Shown piece after piece: positions 37,802-46,205 of a stretch of 64,000 bases of DNA. Made by a program: the position numbers and the translations under genes. Every line of letters starts with the position of its first letter. Positions within the stretch are counted from its first letter, which is position 1. The notes below the pieces were generated by a model. That model was given only the letters and a program-made list of their open reading frames with translations, had not been told where the DNA came from and did not search any database. This DNA comes from Acidimicrobiales bacterium (GTDB lineage Bacteria; Actinomycetota; Acidimicrobiia; Acidimicrobiales; Aldehydirespiratoraceae): assembly GCA_033344915.1 (NCBI GenBank), contig JAWPML010000001.1, positions 4,048,263 through 4,112,262 on the forward strand. Reading direction: 5' to 3'.

Positions 37802-38323
37802 GTGCCCGGTGACACCCAGCGAGGATCGGCCGATGCCGTTCCCACGTGGGAGGAGGTCGCGCGTGACCACTTCCGATTCATGTATGCCGTCGCGTACCGA
37901 CTGGCGGGGAACCAATCCGATGCCGAGGACGTTGTCCAGGAGGCGTTGCTCCGGGTGAAGCGGGGCCTCGTCACCTACACCCCCGGCTCACTCCAAGGAT
38001 GGCTCGCCCGCATCGTGACCAACGTGTTCCTCGACGAGACCCGGCGCCGCAAGCGGCGACCGCAGACGGCCCTGCCCGACGACCCCGATCGCGTGATCGC
38101 GGGCGGACCCGCCGCGGACGAGGACCTCGCCATGCGGTCGCTGCCCGACCACATCCAGACCGCCGTGAACCAGCTGGCGGACGAGTTCCGCACCGCCGTG
38201 GTGCTCTGTGACGTGGCCGGGCTCAGCTACGACGAGATCGCTACCCACACGGGCGTGCCGGTCGGGACGGTCCGCTCGCGGGTCCACCGCGGCCGCTCGC
38301 GACTGCGGGAGCTGCTGACATGA
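37802..38323 (+). CDS. ECF (extracytoplasmic function) sigma factor
   Basis: This 173-residue sigma factor has region 2 (FMYAVAYRLAGNQSDAEDVVQEALLRV) and region 4 (GLSYDEIATHTGVPVGTVRSRVHRGRSRL), with no regions 1.1 or 3. It directs RNA polymerase to stress promoters. Its stop overlaps the ATG of the membrane anti-sigma gene (ATGA), so the two are made together. The GTG at 37802 lacks a clear ribosome site or -10 box and lies 12 nt after tatA, so it is probably expressed from the tatA promoter. A GGGAAC-N18-GTA sequence upstream of the nearby second whiB is a plausible target. Confidence 0.92.
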   Translation: MPGDTQRGSADAVPTWEEVARDHFRFMYAVAYRLAGNQSDAEDVVQEALLRVKRGLVTYTPGSLQGWLARIVTNVFLDETRRRKRRPQTALPDDPDRVIAGGPAADEDLAMRSLPDHIQTAVNQLADEFRTAVVLCDVAGLSYDEIATHTGVPVGTVRSRVHRGRSRLRELLT

Positions 38324-39162
38324 TCGGCGAGTTGCTGTCCGCCCACCTCGATGGTGAGCTCGACGACGCCGAGCGGGCCGCGGTCGACGCTGCGCTCGCC
38401 GCCGACGCCGCGCTCGCCGCGGACTACGAGGACCTGCGGCGGGTGCGGGCGTTGTTGCGCGGCGAAGCGGTCGACCCGCCCGGCGGCGTTCAGGAGCGCG
38501 TCGTCGCGGCCGTCGACGCCGTGCGTGCGGTCGATGCGGTCGAGGATGCGCCCGCCGTCGTCGTCTCGCTGCGAGCGCGGCGCCGCGTCCCCACGTTTGC
38601 CGCCGCTGCCGCCGCGTTGGTGATCATCGCCAGTGTGGTGGGTGGTGTGGGCGGGGCGAACGCACTGCCCGCGATCGGTGACCTCGTCTCCCAGCACGAG
38701 GTCGCAGCGGCCGTCGTGGAGGGCGCCCCGATGCCCGACGAGATGATGGCCATGGCCGAACTCCCGATGGACGACGCGATGGCGGCTGCGCCGCCGATGC
38801 CGGGGGACGTCGAGATGGCCCACGCCTTCTCGAACGGGCCGACGATCCATCTCGTCTACGTCACGTCCGCCGGCGAGCCCATCTCGGTGTTCCGCCACGA
38901 AGGCGACGCCGACGTCGATGCCCTCGGGTCGGGGTCCGTCGTCCGCGCCGATGAGGCGTCGATGTGGTCGGCGCCGCGCGACGGCGCCTACGTCGCGGTC
39001 ATCGACGGCAGCGGGTACGTCTGGGTCGTCGTGAGCGCCGAGCCCCACGACGCGATGATGGACGACATGATGCACGACCTGCCGAGCCGGTCGCCCTCGT
39101 TCGGCGAACGACTCCGCGATGCGGCCGACGTCGTGGCCGAACCGTTCCGCGTCTGGGACTAG
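38320..39162 (+). CDS. Transmembrane anti-sigma factor with Met-rich external domain
   Basis: This 280-residue protein has a cytoplasmic N-terminal domain (1-85) starting MIGELLSAHLDGELDDAE, the usual sigma-binding anti-sigma fold. It has no HxxxCxxC zinc motif. One membrane helix (91-113) leads to an external domain. Residues 138-166 contain eight Met among Asp and Pro (PMPDEMMAMAELPMDDAM is the core). A second cluster, HDAMMDDMMHDLP, lies near residue 250. Such Met/Asp/His clusters are seen in periplasmic copper proteins and in Met-oxidation sensors, so it may sense copper or oxidants (inference). It is translationally coupled to the sigma gene and ends 6 bp from the convergent whiB. Confidence 0.85.
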   Translation: MIGELLSAHLDGELDDAERAAVDAALAADAALAADYEDLRRVRALLRGEAVDPPGGVQERVVAAVDAVRAVDAVEDAPAVVVSLRARRRVPTFAAAAAALVIIASVVGGVGGANALPAIGDLVSQHEVAAAVVEGAPMPDEMMAMAELPMDDAMAAAPPMPGDVEMAHAFSNGPTIHLVYVTSAGEPISVFRHEGDADVDALGSGSVVRADEASMWSAPRDGAYVAVIDGSGYVWVVVSAEPHDAMMDDMMHDLPSRSPSFGERLRDAADVVAEPFRVWD

Positions 39163-39168
39163 AGGGTC

Positions 39169-39414
39169 TCAGCTCGCGAGCGCGATGGTCTCCTGGCGAC
39201 GCGCCTTCAGGATGCGACGCCGCTGGCGCTCGCTCGTGCCACCCCACACGCCGTGGTCGATGCGGTTCCGCAGCGCGTACTCGAGGCAGCGCTCCTGGAC
39301 CGGACAGCCGTCGCAGATGCGGCGGGCCACCTCCACACCGACGCCGTCGGAGGGAAAGAAGGTGTCCGGGGGGTGGGTGGCGCAATTTCCTGCGGCCATC
39401 CAACTGGTGTCCAT
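39169..39414 (-). CDS. whiB: WhiB-family Fe-S regulator (second copy)
   Basis: This 81-residue protein has cysteines at 11, 34, 37 and 43 in the WhiB cluster pattern, the turn HGVWGGTSERQRRRI and a basic tail. It is short and close to the WhiB1/WhiB2 type. The ATG at 39414 is supported by an AAGGAG site; an upstream in-frame start at 39444 is not needed. The leader should be about 65 nt if the ECF-type promoter at 39488-39514 is used. It is convergent with the sigma/anti-sigma operon, so the sigma factor could reach it as a target. That would make this a small regulatory unit with two WhiB proteins at its edges. Confidence 0.92.
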   Translation of the reverse strand: MDTSWMAAGNCATHPPDTFFPSDGVGVEVARRICDGCPVQERCLEYALRNRIDHGVWGGTSERQRRRILKARRQETIALAS

Positions 39415-39487
39415 GGGGGATTCTCCTTGGGCTCGGGTCCGCACGCTGACGCCCGCACTGCCGAAAGCCCGCTCTCGGTAGTGGTAG

Positions 39488-39514
39488 TACGCCCAGATGA
39501 CGGGGAAAGTTCCC
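39488..39514 (-). promoter_or_regulatory. Candidate ECF-sigma promoter of the second whiB
   Basis: On the minus strand GGGAAC (39514-39509) is followed after 18 bp by GTA (39490-39488). This resembles the GGAAC-N17/18-GTT promoters of group IV sigma factors. A partial palindrome ACGGGGAAAGTTCCCGT (39500-39516, plus strand) covers the -35. The rest of the 39415-39644 gap holds no gene. Confidence 0.5.
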
Positions 39515-39644
39515 GTAAAACATGATTCGACCGACCCATGCCACCCACTGAAGCGATATCCCCACTCTGCGTGTGAATTTCCGGAGAGTTCGCGGAACCA
39601 GCGGGCGTGAGGCGGGACGAAGCTGCTCGTTTACACTGGCGTCC

Positions 39645-39929
39645 ATGACCGACACCGCAGACCTCGAGACCGACGAGCCGCCGATCGGCCAGGCGACCAT
39701 CGTCTATCTCGGTCCGACCGCGCCCCACTGGGAGATCCGGGCCGTGTACGGCGAGCGCGACGTGATGGACGGCTTCCGCGACCGGGTCAACGCCCGACTC
39801 CTGCTCCTCCCGCCGCACGATCCCCAGTTCCGTCGCAATCGCGAGCGGGTGAACCGCGACGGTGAGCGCGAGCGCATCGTCGTCGAGTGGGACCTCGGCT
39901 ACCCGGAGGACGACGAGGCCACTGCGTGA
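39645..39929 (+). CDS. Small uncharacterised protein
   Basis: This 94-residue acidic protein was not recognised. After an acidic N-terminus it has IGQATIVYLGPTAPHWEIRAVYG, likely two beta strands, and an Arg-rich stretch RRNRERVNRDGERERIVVEW, then an acidic end. No signal peptide or Cys is present. TACACT (39632-39637) ends 7 nt before the ATG, which makes this start convincing and implies a leaderless mRNA. The ROK kinase and ppk follow within 23 bp, so it is probably the promoter-proximal gene of that operon. Its function cannot be judged from sequence alone. Confidence 0.65.
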   Translation: MTDTADLETDEPPIGQATIVYLGPTAPHWEIRAVYGERDVMDGFRDRVNARLLLLPPHDPQFRRNRERVNRDGERERIVVEWDLGYPEDDEATA

Positions 39930-39951
39930 CGCCGGGGACGGGCGGCAACGC

Positions 39952-40887
39952 GTGATCTCCATCGGCGTCGATCTCGGCGGCACCAAGACCATGGCGGTCC
40001 TCGTCGAGGACGGCCGCATCATCGACGAGGCGAAGAAGTCGACGCCGCGCGTCGGCGGGCCCGACGACGTGCTGGACGCCATCGCCGCGGTCGTGGCGAA
40101 GATCGACCCGGACCATCGCGCCCCGGCGATCGGCGTCGGCGTGCCCGGCCCGGTCCGTCCCGGCACCGGCGTGCTCCCGGTGGCGAGGAACCTCCCGGGT
40201 TGGGATCACGACGTCGACGTCGCCGCGGGGCTCGCCGAGCGGTGCGAAGGCCGACGCGTCGTGGTGGACAACGACGTGAACGTCGGCACGCTCGCCGAGG
40301 CGCGGATCGGTGCCGGGGCCGGCGTCGCGGACCTGCTCGGCGTGTTCATGGGCACCGGCGTGGGCGCCGGACTGGTGCTGGACGGCCGGCTCCGGCAGGG
40401 CCCGCGTGGCGTTGCCGGCGAGCTGGGCCACGCGTACGTCGCGTTCCGGGACCTCCACGACGCGGCGGTCGGTCGCGGCGAGCTGGAAGACTATGCCGGT
40501 CGCCGGATGATGGAGGCGCGCGCCCGCGCCCACCACGACGCCGGTGAGGCGACGGCGCTGGTCGAGCTCGTGGGCGACGGACGCATGAAGTCGAGCACCT
40601 GGGCGAAGGCCCTGGAGGCCGAGGACCCCGTTGCGGCCCGGCTCGTGGACGATGCGACAGAGGCCATGGCCGCCGCACTCGCCAGCGCCGTCGCCCTCGT
40701 CGACGTGGAGCTGATCGTGCTGGGTGGCGGGATGGCCGAGCGGCTCGGTGAGCCGTTTCGGGCCGACCTGGAAGCGCGCGTCGCCGCCCGCGCCTTCGCC
40801 GGCGTGGGCGCGCCGGTGCGTTCCGCGATGCTCGGTGACACCGGCGGTGCACTGGGGGCCGCCCTGCTGGTCGAGGTCGCCGCGTGA
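39952..40887 (+). CDS. ROK-family sugar kinase lacking the zinc-cysteine motif
   Basis: This 311-residue kinase has phosphate-binding GVDLGGTKTMAVLVEDG at the start, the catalytic Asp in VVDNDVNVGTLAEAR, FMGTGVGAGLVLDGRL and the family GVAGELGHAYV. The CxCGxxGC zinc motif that normally follows GELGH is absent; the region reads GRGELEDYAGRRM. It is probably a glucokinase or N-acetylhexosamine kinase that does not depend on that zinc. The GTG start lacks a strong ribosome site. Its stop overlaps the GTG of ppk1 (GTGA), a tight coupling that raises the possibility of polyphosphate or phosphoryl-donor links (inference). Confidence 0.85.
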   Translation: MISIGVDLGGTKTMAVLVEDGRIIDEAKKSTPRVGGPDDVLDAIAAVVAKIDPDHRAPAIGVGVPGPVRPGTGVLPVARNLPGWDHDVDVAAGLAERCEGRRVVVDNDVNVGTLAEARIGAGAGVADLLGVFMGTGVGAGLVLDGRLRQGPRGVAGELGHAYVAFRDLHDAAVGRGELEDYAGRRMMEARARAHHDAGEATALVELVGDGRMKSSTWAKALEAEDPVAARLVDDATEAMAAALASAVALVDVELIVLGGGMAERLGEPFRADLEARVAARAFAGVGAPVRSAMLGDTGGALGAALLVEVAA

Positions 40888-42968
40888 ACGAGTCGTCGCG
40901 CTCGGCTCGGGTCGGCGGCTGGGACGTCAACGACACCGACCTGCTCAACCGCGAGCTCAGTTGGCTCGCGTTCAACGCCCGGGTGTTGGCCCTGGCGGAC
41001 GACCCCGACACGCCCCTGCTCGAACGCGTGGCGTTCCTCGCCATCTACGCCAGCAATCTCGACGAGTTCTTCCAGGTACGCGTCGCCGGCCTCGACGACC
41101 AGGTCGCGGGCGGGATCTCCACGCCCGGGCCGGACGGCCGCACGCCGCGCGAGCAGGTCGCGGCCATTCGTGACGTCGTCACCGAACTGGGGGCTCGGCA
41201 CGAGGACGCGATCGTCGACGACATGATGCCCGCCTTGCGGGACGCCGGGATCGAACTCGTCGCCGCGGCCGACCTGACCGACGCCGAACGGGCCGAGCTG
41301 GCCGAGCACTTCCGCCAACGGATCTTCCCGATCCTCACCCCCTTGGCGGTGGACCCCGGCCATCCGTTCCCCTACATCTCCGACCTGTCGCTGAACCTCG
41401 CGGTGGTCGTGCGGGACCGGGTCGACGGCCGGTCCCTCTTCGCCCGGGTCAAGGTGCCGAACACCATCGACCGGTGGCAGAAGATCGGCGACGGGCGCTA
41501 TGTCGCGCTCGAAACGGTGATCGAGGCGCATCTCGACCAGCTGTTCGAGGGCATGGAGATCATCGAGTCGCATCTGTTCCGCGTCACCCGCAACGCGGAC
41601 CTCACGCTGGAGGACGCCGAGGCCGACGATCTGCTCGCCGCGGTGGAGATGGAGCTGCGTCGCCGTCGGTTCGGGCGGGCCGTGCGGCTCGAGGTCGCGG
41701 CGACGATCTCCGACGCCGTTCTCGACCTCCTGATCCGGGAGCTCGACCTCGAACCCCACGAGATCTACCCCACGGCGGCGCCGCTCGACGCGACCTCGCT
41801 GTTCGAGATCGCCGGGCTCGATCGTCCCGAGTTGAAGTGGCCGGACTGGCAGGGCGTCGTGGAGCCCGCGCTCGTCGGCGAGGACGGACCGGCGGAGTTC
41901 TTCGCGGCGATGCGCCGCGGCGATGTGTTCCTCCACCACCCGTACTCGTCGTTCGGATCATCGGTGGTCGAGTTCATCCGACAGGCCTCGCGGGACCCGC
42001 AGGTGCTGGCGATCAAGCTGACGCTCTACCGCACGTCGGGCGACAGCACGATCATCGACGCGCTGATCCGGGCGGCCGAAGGCGGCAAGCAGATCGCCGT
42101 CCTCGTGGAGCTCAAGGCGCGCTTCGACGAGGCGGCCAACATCGGCTGGGCCCGGCGGCTGGAGCAGGCCGGCGTGCACGTGGCCTACGGGATCGTCGGT
42201 CTGAAGATCCACTCGAAGATCTGCATGGTCGTGCGCCAGGAGGGCGATGGCATCCGGCGCTACTGCCACGTCGGCACGGGCAACTACAACCACCACACGG
42301 CCCGCATCTACGAGGACTTCGGGGTCCTGACCGCGGACGCCGAGGTGGGCGACGATCTCGCCGACCTCTTCAACGGACTGACCGGCTACAGCCACGCGCA
42401 ACAGTTCGCCCGCCTGCTCGTCGCGCCGCACCACCTGCGCTCCGAGCTGTACCGCCTCATCGACCGGGAGATCGAGTCGGGTCGGGGGCGCATCGTCATG
42501 AAGATGAACAGCCTCGTCGACGCCGACATGATCGCGAAGCTCTACGAGGCGTCGCAGGGCGGCGTGGACATCGATCTCGTCGTGCGGGGCATCTGCTGTC
42601 TGCGTCCGGGTGTGCCGGGTCTGTCGGACCGCATCCGCGTCCGTTCCGTGGTCGGGCGCTACCTCGAGCACTCGCGGATCTATCGGTTCGGCAACGGGAA
42701 CGGCCCCGGCGAGCCGTTGACCTACATCGGCAGTGCCGACCTGATGACCCGCAACCTCGACCGCCGGATCGAGGTCCTCCTGGAGCTGCGGGACGAGGCG
42801 ACGCTCGCCCGGTTGCAGGAAGCGATCGACGTGAACCTCACCGACGATCGCCTCGCGTGGACCCTCGACGGGTCCGGGGTGTGGACGAGACGTCGGGGTA
42901 CGGTCGGCGTCGATGCCCACGAGCGGTTCCAGCAGCTCGCGCGGGCGAGGAGTGCGGCCCATGCGTGA
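40884..42968 (+). CDS. ppk1: Polyphosphate kinase 1
   Basis: This 694-residue enzyme reversibly makes polyphosphate from ATP. The N domain begins NRELSWLAFNARVL, followed by FLAIYASNLDEFFQVRV. The autophosphorylated His is in VGLKIHSKICMV and the second catalytic His in YLEHSRIYRFG. RNADLTLEDAEADDLL and YSSFGSSVVEFIRQASRDP are also family blocks. Length and motifs match full PPK1 of the cytoplasm or inner membrane. The GTG overlaps the ROK stop and the end overlaps the Nudix start by 8 bp, so ROK, ppk1, Nudix and MFS form one operon. A ppk-Nudix neighbourhood also occurs in mycobacteria (ppk1-mutT1). Confidence 0.97.
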   Translation: MNESSRSARVGGWDVNDTDLLNRELSWLAFNARVLALADDPDTPLLERVAFLAIYASNLDEFFQVRVAGLDDQVAGGISTPGPDGRTPREQVAAIRDVVTELGARHEDAIVDDMMPALRDAGIELVAAADLTDAERAELAEHFRQRIFPILTPLAVDPGHPFPYISDLSLNLAVVVRDRVDGRSLFARVKVPNTIDRWQKIGDGRYVALETVIEAHLDQLFEGMEIIESHLFRVTRNADLTLEDAEADDLLAAVEMELRRRRFGRAVRLEVAATISDAVLDLLIRELDLEPHEIYPTAAPLDATSLFEIAGLDRPELKWPDWQGVVEPALVGEDGPAEFFAAMRRGDVFLHHPYSSFGSSVVEFIRQASRDPQVLAIKLTLYRTSGDSTIIDALIRAAEGGKQIAVLVELKARFDEAANIGWARRLEQAGVHVAYGIVGLKIHSKICMVVRQEGDGIRRYCHVGTGNYNHHTARIYEDFGVLTADAEVGDDLADLFNGLTGYSHAQQFARLLVAPHHLRSELYRLIDREIESGRGRIVMKMNSLVDADMIAKLYEASQGGVDIDLVVRGICCLRPGVPGLSDRIRVRSVVGRYLEHSRIYRFGNGNGPGEPLTYIGSADLMTRNLDRRIEVLLELRDEATLARLQEAIDVNLTDDRLAWTLDGSGVWTRRRGTVGVDAHERFQQLARARSAAHA

Positions 42969-43413
42969 CCTTCGGGCGAAGCTGACCGAGGTCCATCCCG
43001 ACGTCGAGGTGTGGGCGGCGGGCGGCGTCGTCATCCGCGACGCCGGCGGCGAGCTCGAGGTGCTGCTGGTCCACCGCCCGGAGCAAGCGGACTGGTCGTT
43101 CCCGAAGGGGAAGCTGGACCCCGGCGAGACCCTCGGACGCACAGCCGAGCGCGAGGTCCGAGAGGAGACGGGCTACCGCTGCAACCGGCTCCAGCGCCTT
43201 CCCGAGGTGCGCTATGTCGCCAAGGGCAAGCAGAAACTGGTCGTCTACTGGACGATGGAGATCCTCGACGGCACGTTCGAACCGAACGACGAGGTCGATG
43301 CCCTCGGGTGGTTCGACCTCGTCTCGGCCGGCCGCGTGCTGACCTACGACCGTGACGTCGACCTGCTCGACGCGATCCGGCCGACCCAGGCGCACCTTAG
43401 GATGCGGGCGTGA
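42961..43413 (+). CDS. Nudix hydrolase, MutT1-like without phosphatase domain
   Basis: This 150-residue protein has a full Nudix box, GKLDPGETLGRTAEREVREE followed by TGYR, preceded by WSFPKGK. EVLLVHRPEQADW and the Nudix position next to ppk1 match the N-terminal domain of mycobacterial MutT1, which hydrolyses diadenosine polyphosphates and oxidised nucleotides. The C-terminal histidine-phosphatase domain found in MutT1 is absent. Substrates could be ApnA or 8-oxo-dGTP (inference). It overlaps ppk1 by 8 bp and the MFS gene by 4 (GTGA). Confidence 0.88.
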   Translation: MRDLRAKLTEVHPDVEVWAAGGVVIRDAGGELEVLLVHRPEQADWSFPKGKLDPGETLGRTAEREVREETGYRCNRLQRLPEVRYVAKGKQKLVVYWTMEILDGTFEPNDEVDALGWFDLVSAGRVLTYDRDVDLLDAIRPTQAHLRMRA

Positions 43414-44957
43414 CCGACTCGGGCTGGCGCCCACTCCGGCGACCCCAGCCCGAGACGCGAGGGGCCGAAGGATTCGTCGTGACGCCCTTCGTGCGTCTCG
43501 CACGGGTCCACGCCGTCGCGGCCGCGTCCGACGGCGCCATCACCGCCGCCCTCGCCGGTTCGATCTTCTTCTCGATCAGCCCGGAGGAGTCACGCGGTCG
43601 GGTCGCGCTCGCCCTCCTGTTGACGATGGCGCCCTTCGCGGTCGTGACCCCGCTCATCGGGCCGGCGATCGACCGGGTGCGGGGCGGTCGGCGGATGATG
43701 ATCCTGGCGACCCTCGTCGGCCGGGCGATCATCGCCTTCTTCATGATCCAGCACTTCGACACGTTGCTGCTGTTCCCCGAAGCGTTCGGCATCCTGGTGC
43801 TCCAGAAGGGCTATGCGGTGGCGAAGAGCGCTGTCGTGCCCCAGCTCGTGCGCAGCGAGCAGGATTTCGTCGGGGCCAACAGCCGGCTCGCGCTGCTGAG
43901 CTCGATCGCAGGCCCGTCCGGCGCGGCCGTGGCGGGGCTGTTCTCGATCCTCGGCGGGCCCGCGGTCGCCGCCGCGATCGCGATGATCGGCTTCATCGTC
44001 TCGACCGTGCTCGCGGTCCAGCTCCCGAAGGTGGTCGTGGCGGATTCGCCGTTGGAGGCGGACGAGAAAGCCGAGCTGCGTGACGCCCGCATCCTCCTCG
44101 CCGCCACCTCGATGGCGGTGATCCGCGGCGCGGTCGGCTTCGTCACGATGCTCGTCATGTTCGAGCTGCGCGGTGGCAAGGACGGCGTGGACGTGAGCAC
44201 CGAGGGCGCGGCGTTCGGCGGCTCCACGGCGACCGTGCGCGACATCGACATCACCGGCGATCCCCGTGCCTCCCTGCTCGATTTCGCGCTCGTCGGCCTG
44301 TTCGCCGTCGGCGGTTCGCTCAGCGGGGCCCGCCTCGCCCCGGCCATCCGTCAGCGGATCACCGAGGAGCGGATGCTGGCCGGGGCGCTCGGCATCATCG
44401 TGGCCGCCAGCGTGTGGGCCGGGCTCACGGGCGACATCCTCGGCACCGCGCTCCTCGGGTTCTCCGTCTCGTTCGGCACCGTCACCGGCAAGCTGGCGTT
44501 CGACGCCCTGGTGCAGCGCGACGCGCCGGGGGCGAACTACGGGCGGTCCTTCGCCCGGTTCGAGGCCCGCTTCCAGCTGTTCTTCGCGATCGGCGCCTTC
44601 ATCCCTGTGATGATCCGCATGCGCGTGCCGTTGGGCGCCTGGGTGGTCGCGATCGCGGCCGGCGCTGCGCTCGTGTCGTACGTCGCCGGTGGCCCGGGCC
44701 GCGGTGGCTGGCAACGGCGACGACCCGCGGTGCCCGAGTCGGCGACGCCGGAACCCGACGGGGAGGACGACACCGCGGAGCTCACCGACGAGGACCTGCA
44801 GGCGTCGCAGCCCGCACCGCCGGCGGCCGCGACGGAGCTCGCCGCCCCGGACTACTGGGACGACACGACGCCCTACGTGTCGTCGATCGACGGGGTCGAA
44901 GTCGATCCGTCACCGCCCCCGACCGACAGCCGAGACGGCGACGACGCCCGCTACTGA
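43410..44957 (+). CDS. MFS transporter with long acidic C-terminal tail
   Basis: This 515-residue protein has about 12 membrane helices (residues about 35-440) with loops rich in Gly and Arg, as in MFS exporters (FVTPFVRLARVHAVAAASDG, SVSFGTVTGKLAFDALVQRD). A hydrophilic acidic tail of about 80 residues follows (EDDTAELTDEDLQASQ and so on). It may be a lipid or drug exporter; the substrate is unknown. The GTG overlaps the Nudix stop, but TAGGAT (43398-43403) also ends 6 nt before it, so it may have its own leaderless promoter inside the Nudix gene. The last 7 bp overlap the convergent DUF2342 gene. Confidence 0.82.
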   Translation: MTDSGWRPLRRPQPETRGAEGFVVTPFVRLARVHAVAAASDGAITAALAGSIFFSISPEESRGRVALALLLTMAPFAVVTPLIGPAIDRVRGGRRMMILATLVGRAIIAFFMIQHFDTLLLFPEAFGILVLQKGYAVAKSAVVPQLVRSEQDFVGANSRLALLSSIAGPSGAAVAGLFSILGGPAVAAAIAMIGFIVSTVLAVQLPKVVVADSPLEADEKAELRDARILLAATSMAVIRGAVGFVTMLVMFELRGGKDGVDVSTEGAAFGGSTATVRDIDITGDPRASLLDFALVGLFAVGGSLSGARLAPAIRQRITEERMLAGALGIIVAASVWAGLTGDILGTALLGFSVSFGTVTGKLAFDALVQRDAPGANYGRSFARFEARFQLFFAIGAFIPVMIRMRVPLGAWVVAIAAGAALVSYVAGGPGRGGWQRRRPAVPESATPEPDGEDDTAELTDEDLQASQPAPPAAATELAAPDYWDDTTPYVSSIDGVEVDPSPPPTDSRDGDDARY

Positions 44958-46162
44958 GCCGCGTCGGGTTCGTCGTCGTCGGGGAGGTCGATGCGGGCGA
45001 GCCAGAGCCCCGGCGCGTCGACCTCGTTGGGCGTCGGCAGGTTGCCGGGTTCGGCGAACAGGCGGTTGAGCCCGTCGGAACCGGCGCGCTCGACGATGCC
45101 GGCGACGAACGCGGTGCCCCGTTCGTACTGCGCCCGGTCGAGTTCGAGGCCGAGGATCCGTTCGACGAACCGATCGCTCGCGTCCGCCTCGACCCGGCGG
45201 CGCCGCAGCGCTTCGGTCAGCATGGCGTAGCTGCCGATGAGGGTGCCGCCGGTCTGATCCATCACATGATCCACATAGCCGGTGACGGCGGCGACGAGCG
45301 CGGTGAGCTCCGGCTGGAGCGCCTCCTGGGCCGGTGAACGAACGGCACCCAGGATCTTGTCGGGGTCCGACAGCGTCTCCTGCAGCTCGGCGAGGGCGTC
45401 CGGTCCGGCGGACAGGTCCAGCTCGTCGAGTCCGGCGCCGATACCGGCCGGATCCTGTTCGAAGCCGCCGGCATGGCGATGGAGCAGGTCCGTGAGCCGC
45501 TCGCGCACGTGGGGGACGTTGAGGACCGCGTGGTGGGCCACCTCGTGGAGGCAGACCCACAGCCGGAGATCGTCGCGATCGAGCGACCACTCGGCGCCGA
45601 AGTGGTCGACGTTGCGCAGCAGGACGAGCAGGGGAGCGTCGGGCGGACGGGGCACCGGCAGTGAGTAGCCGCCGAGCGCGCTGCGGGCGAGGTTGCCGAC
45701 CATCGAGCCCGTGGTCATGCCGAGCATCATCGGGCCCATCATCTGCGAGAACCCGGCCATCATCTGCGCCATCGGGTCGGACTCGGGGACGTCGTCCGGC
45801 AGGGCCATGGTTGCGGTCATCGCCGCGGCGAGGGTCTCGAAGAGCGGGCGATAGTCATCGATCGTCTGGTCGGCCCACTGGGAGCGGTTGGCGACGGTGA
45901 CCCGCAGCGCACCATGGCGAGCGACCGGGAGGTCGGTCGCATCCTGCACCCGGAGCTCGGCGACCCGGACGAGCTCCTCGAGGGCGATGCGGTCCGCCGG
46001 GTCGATGTTCGCCTCCGACTCACCGTCGTTGGCGATGGTGCGGGCGAGCTGACGAGCCGCGTCCGTGCCACCCCCCGCCTGGCCCTGGAGCATCCGCATC
46101 AGCTCACCGATGAACGGGATCCCGCCGAAGGGATCGCCGTCGGGTGGCAGATCGTCGCTCAT
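44951..46162 (-). CDS. Zinicin-like metallopeptidase, DUF2342 (F420-associated) family
   Basis: This 403-residue protein has a HExxH zinc motif in WVCLHEVAHHAVL (about 207) and the family patch PFIGELMRMLQGQAG at the start. Actinobacterial members have been annotated as coenzyme-F420-biosynthesis-associated hydrolases; the biochemical role is not settled. DMxxDDxPxxDP-rich segments and a Gly-rich SLPVPRPP loop are typical. It has no signal peptide and should be cytoplasmic. In mycobacteria the same gene (Rv3195) neighbours the YlbL and UPF0182 homologues, which here lie downstream at 51749 and 54865. TACGAT (46169-46174, minus strand) precedes the ATG by 6 nt. Confidence 0.88.
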   Translation of the reverse strand: MSDDLPPDGDPFGGIPFIGELMRMLQGQAGGGTDAARQLARTIANDGESEANIDPADRIALEELVRVAELRVQDATDLPVARHGALRVTVANRSQWADQTIDDYRPLFETLAAAMTATMALPDDVPESDPMAQMMAGFSQMMGPMMLGMTTGSMVGNLARSALGGYSLPVPRPPDAPLLVLLRNVDHFGAEWSLDRDDLRLWVCLHEVAHHAVLNVPHVRERLTDLLHRHAGGFEQDPAGIGAGLDELDLSAGPDALAELQETLSDPDKILGAVRSPAQEALQPELTALVAAVTGYVDHVMDQTGGTLIGSYAMLTEALRRRRVEADASDRFVERILGLELDRAQYERGTAFVAGIVERAGSDGLNRLFAEPGNLPTPNEVDAPGLWLARIDLPDDDEPDAAQ

Positions 46163-46205
46163 GACGGCATCGTAGGTGTGTGCCCGCCCCGTTCCTCATC
46201 ACCAC

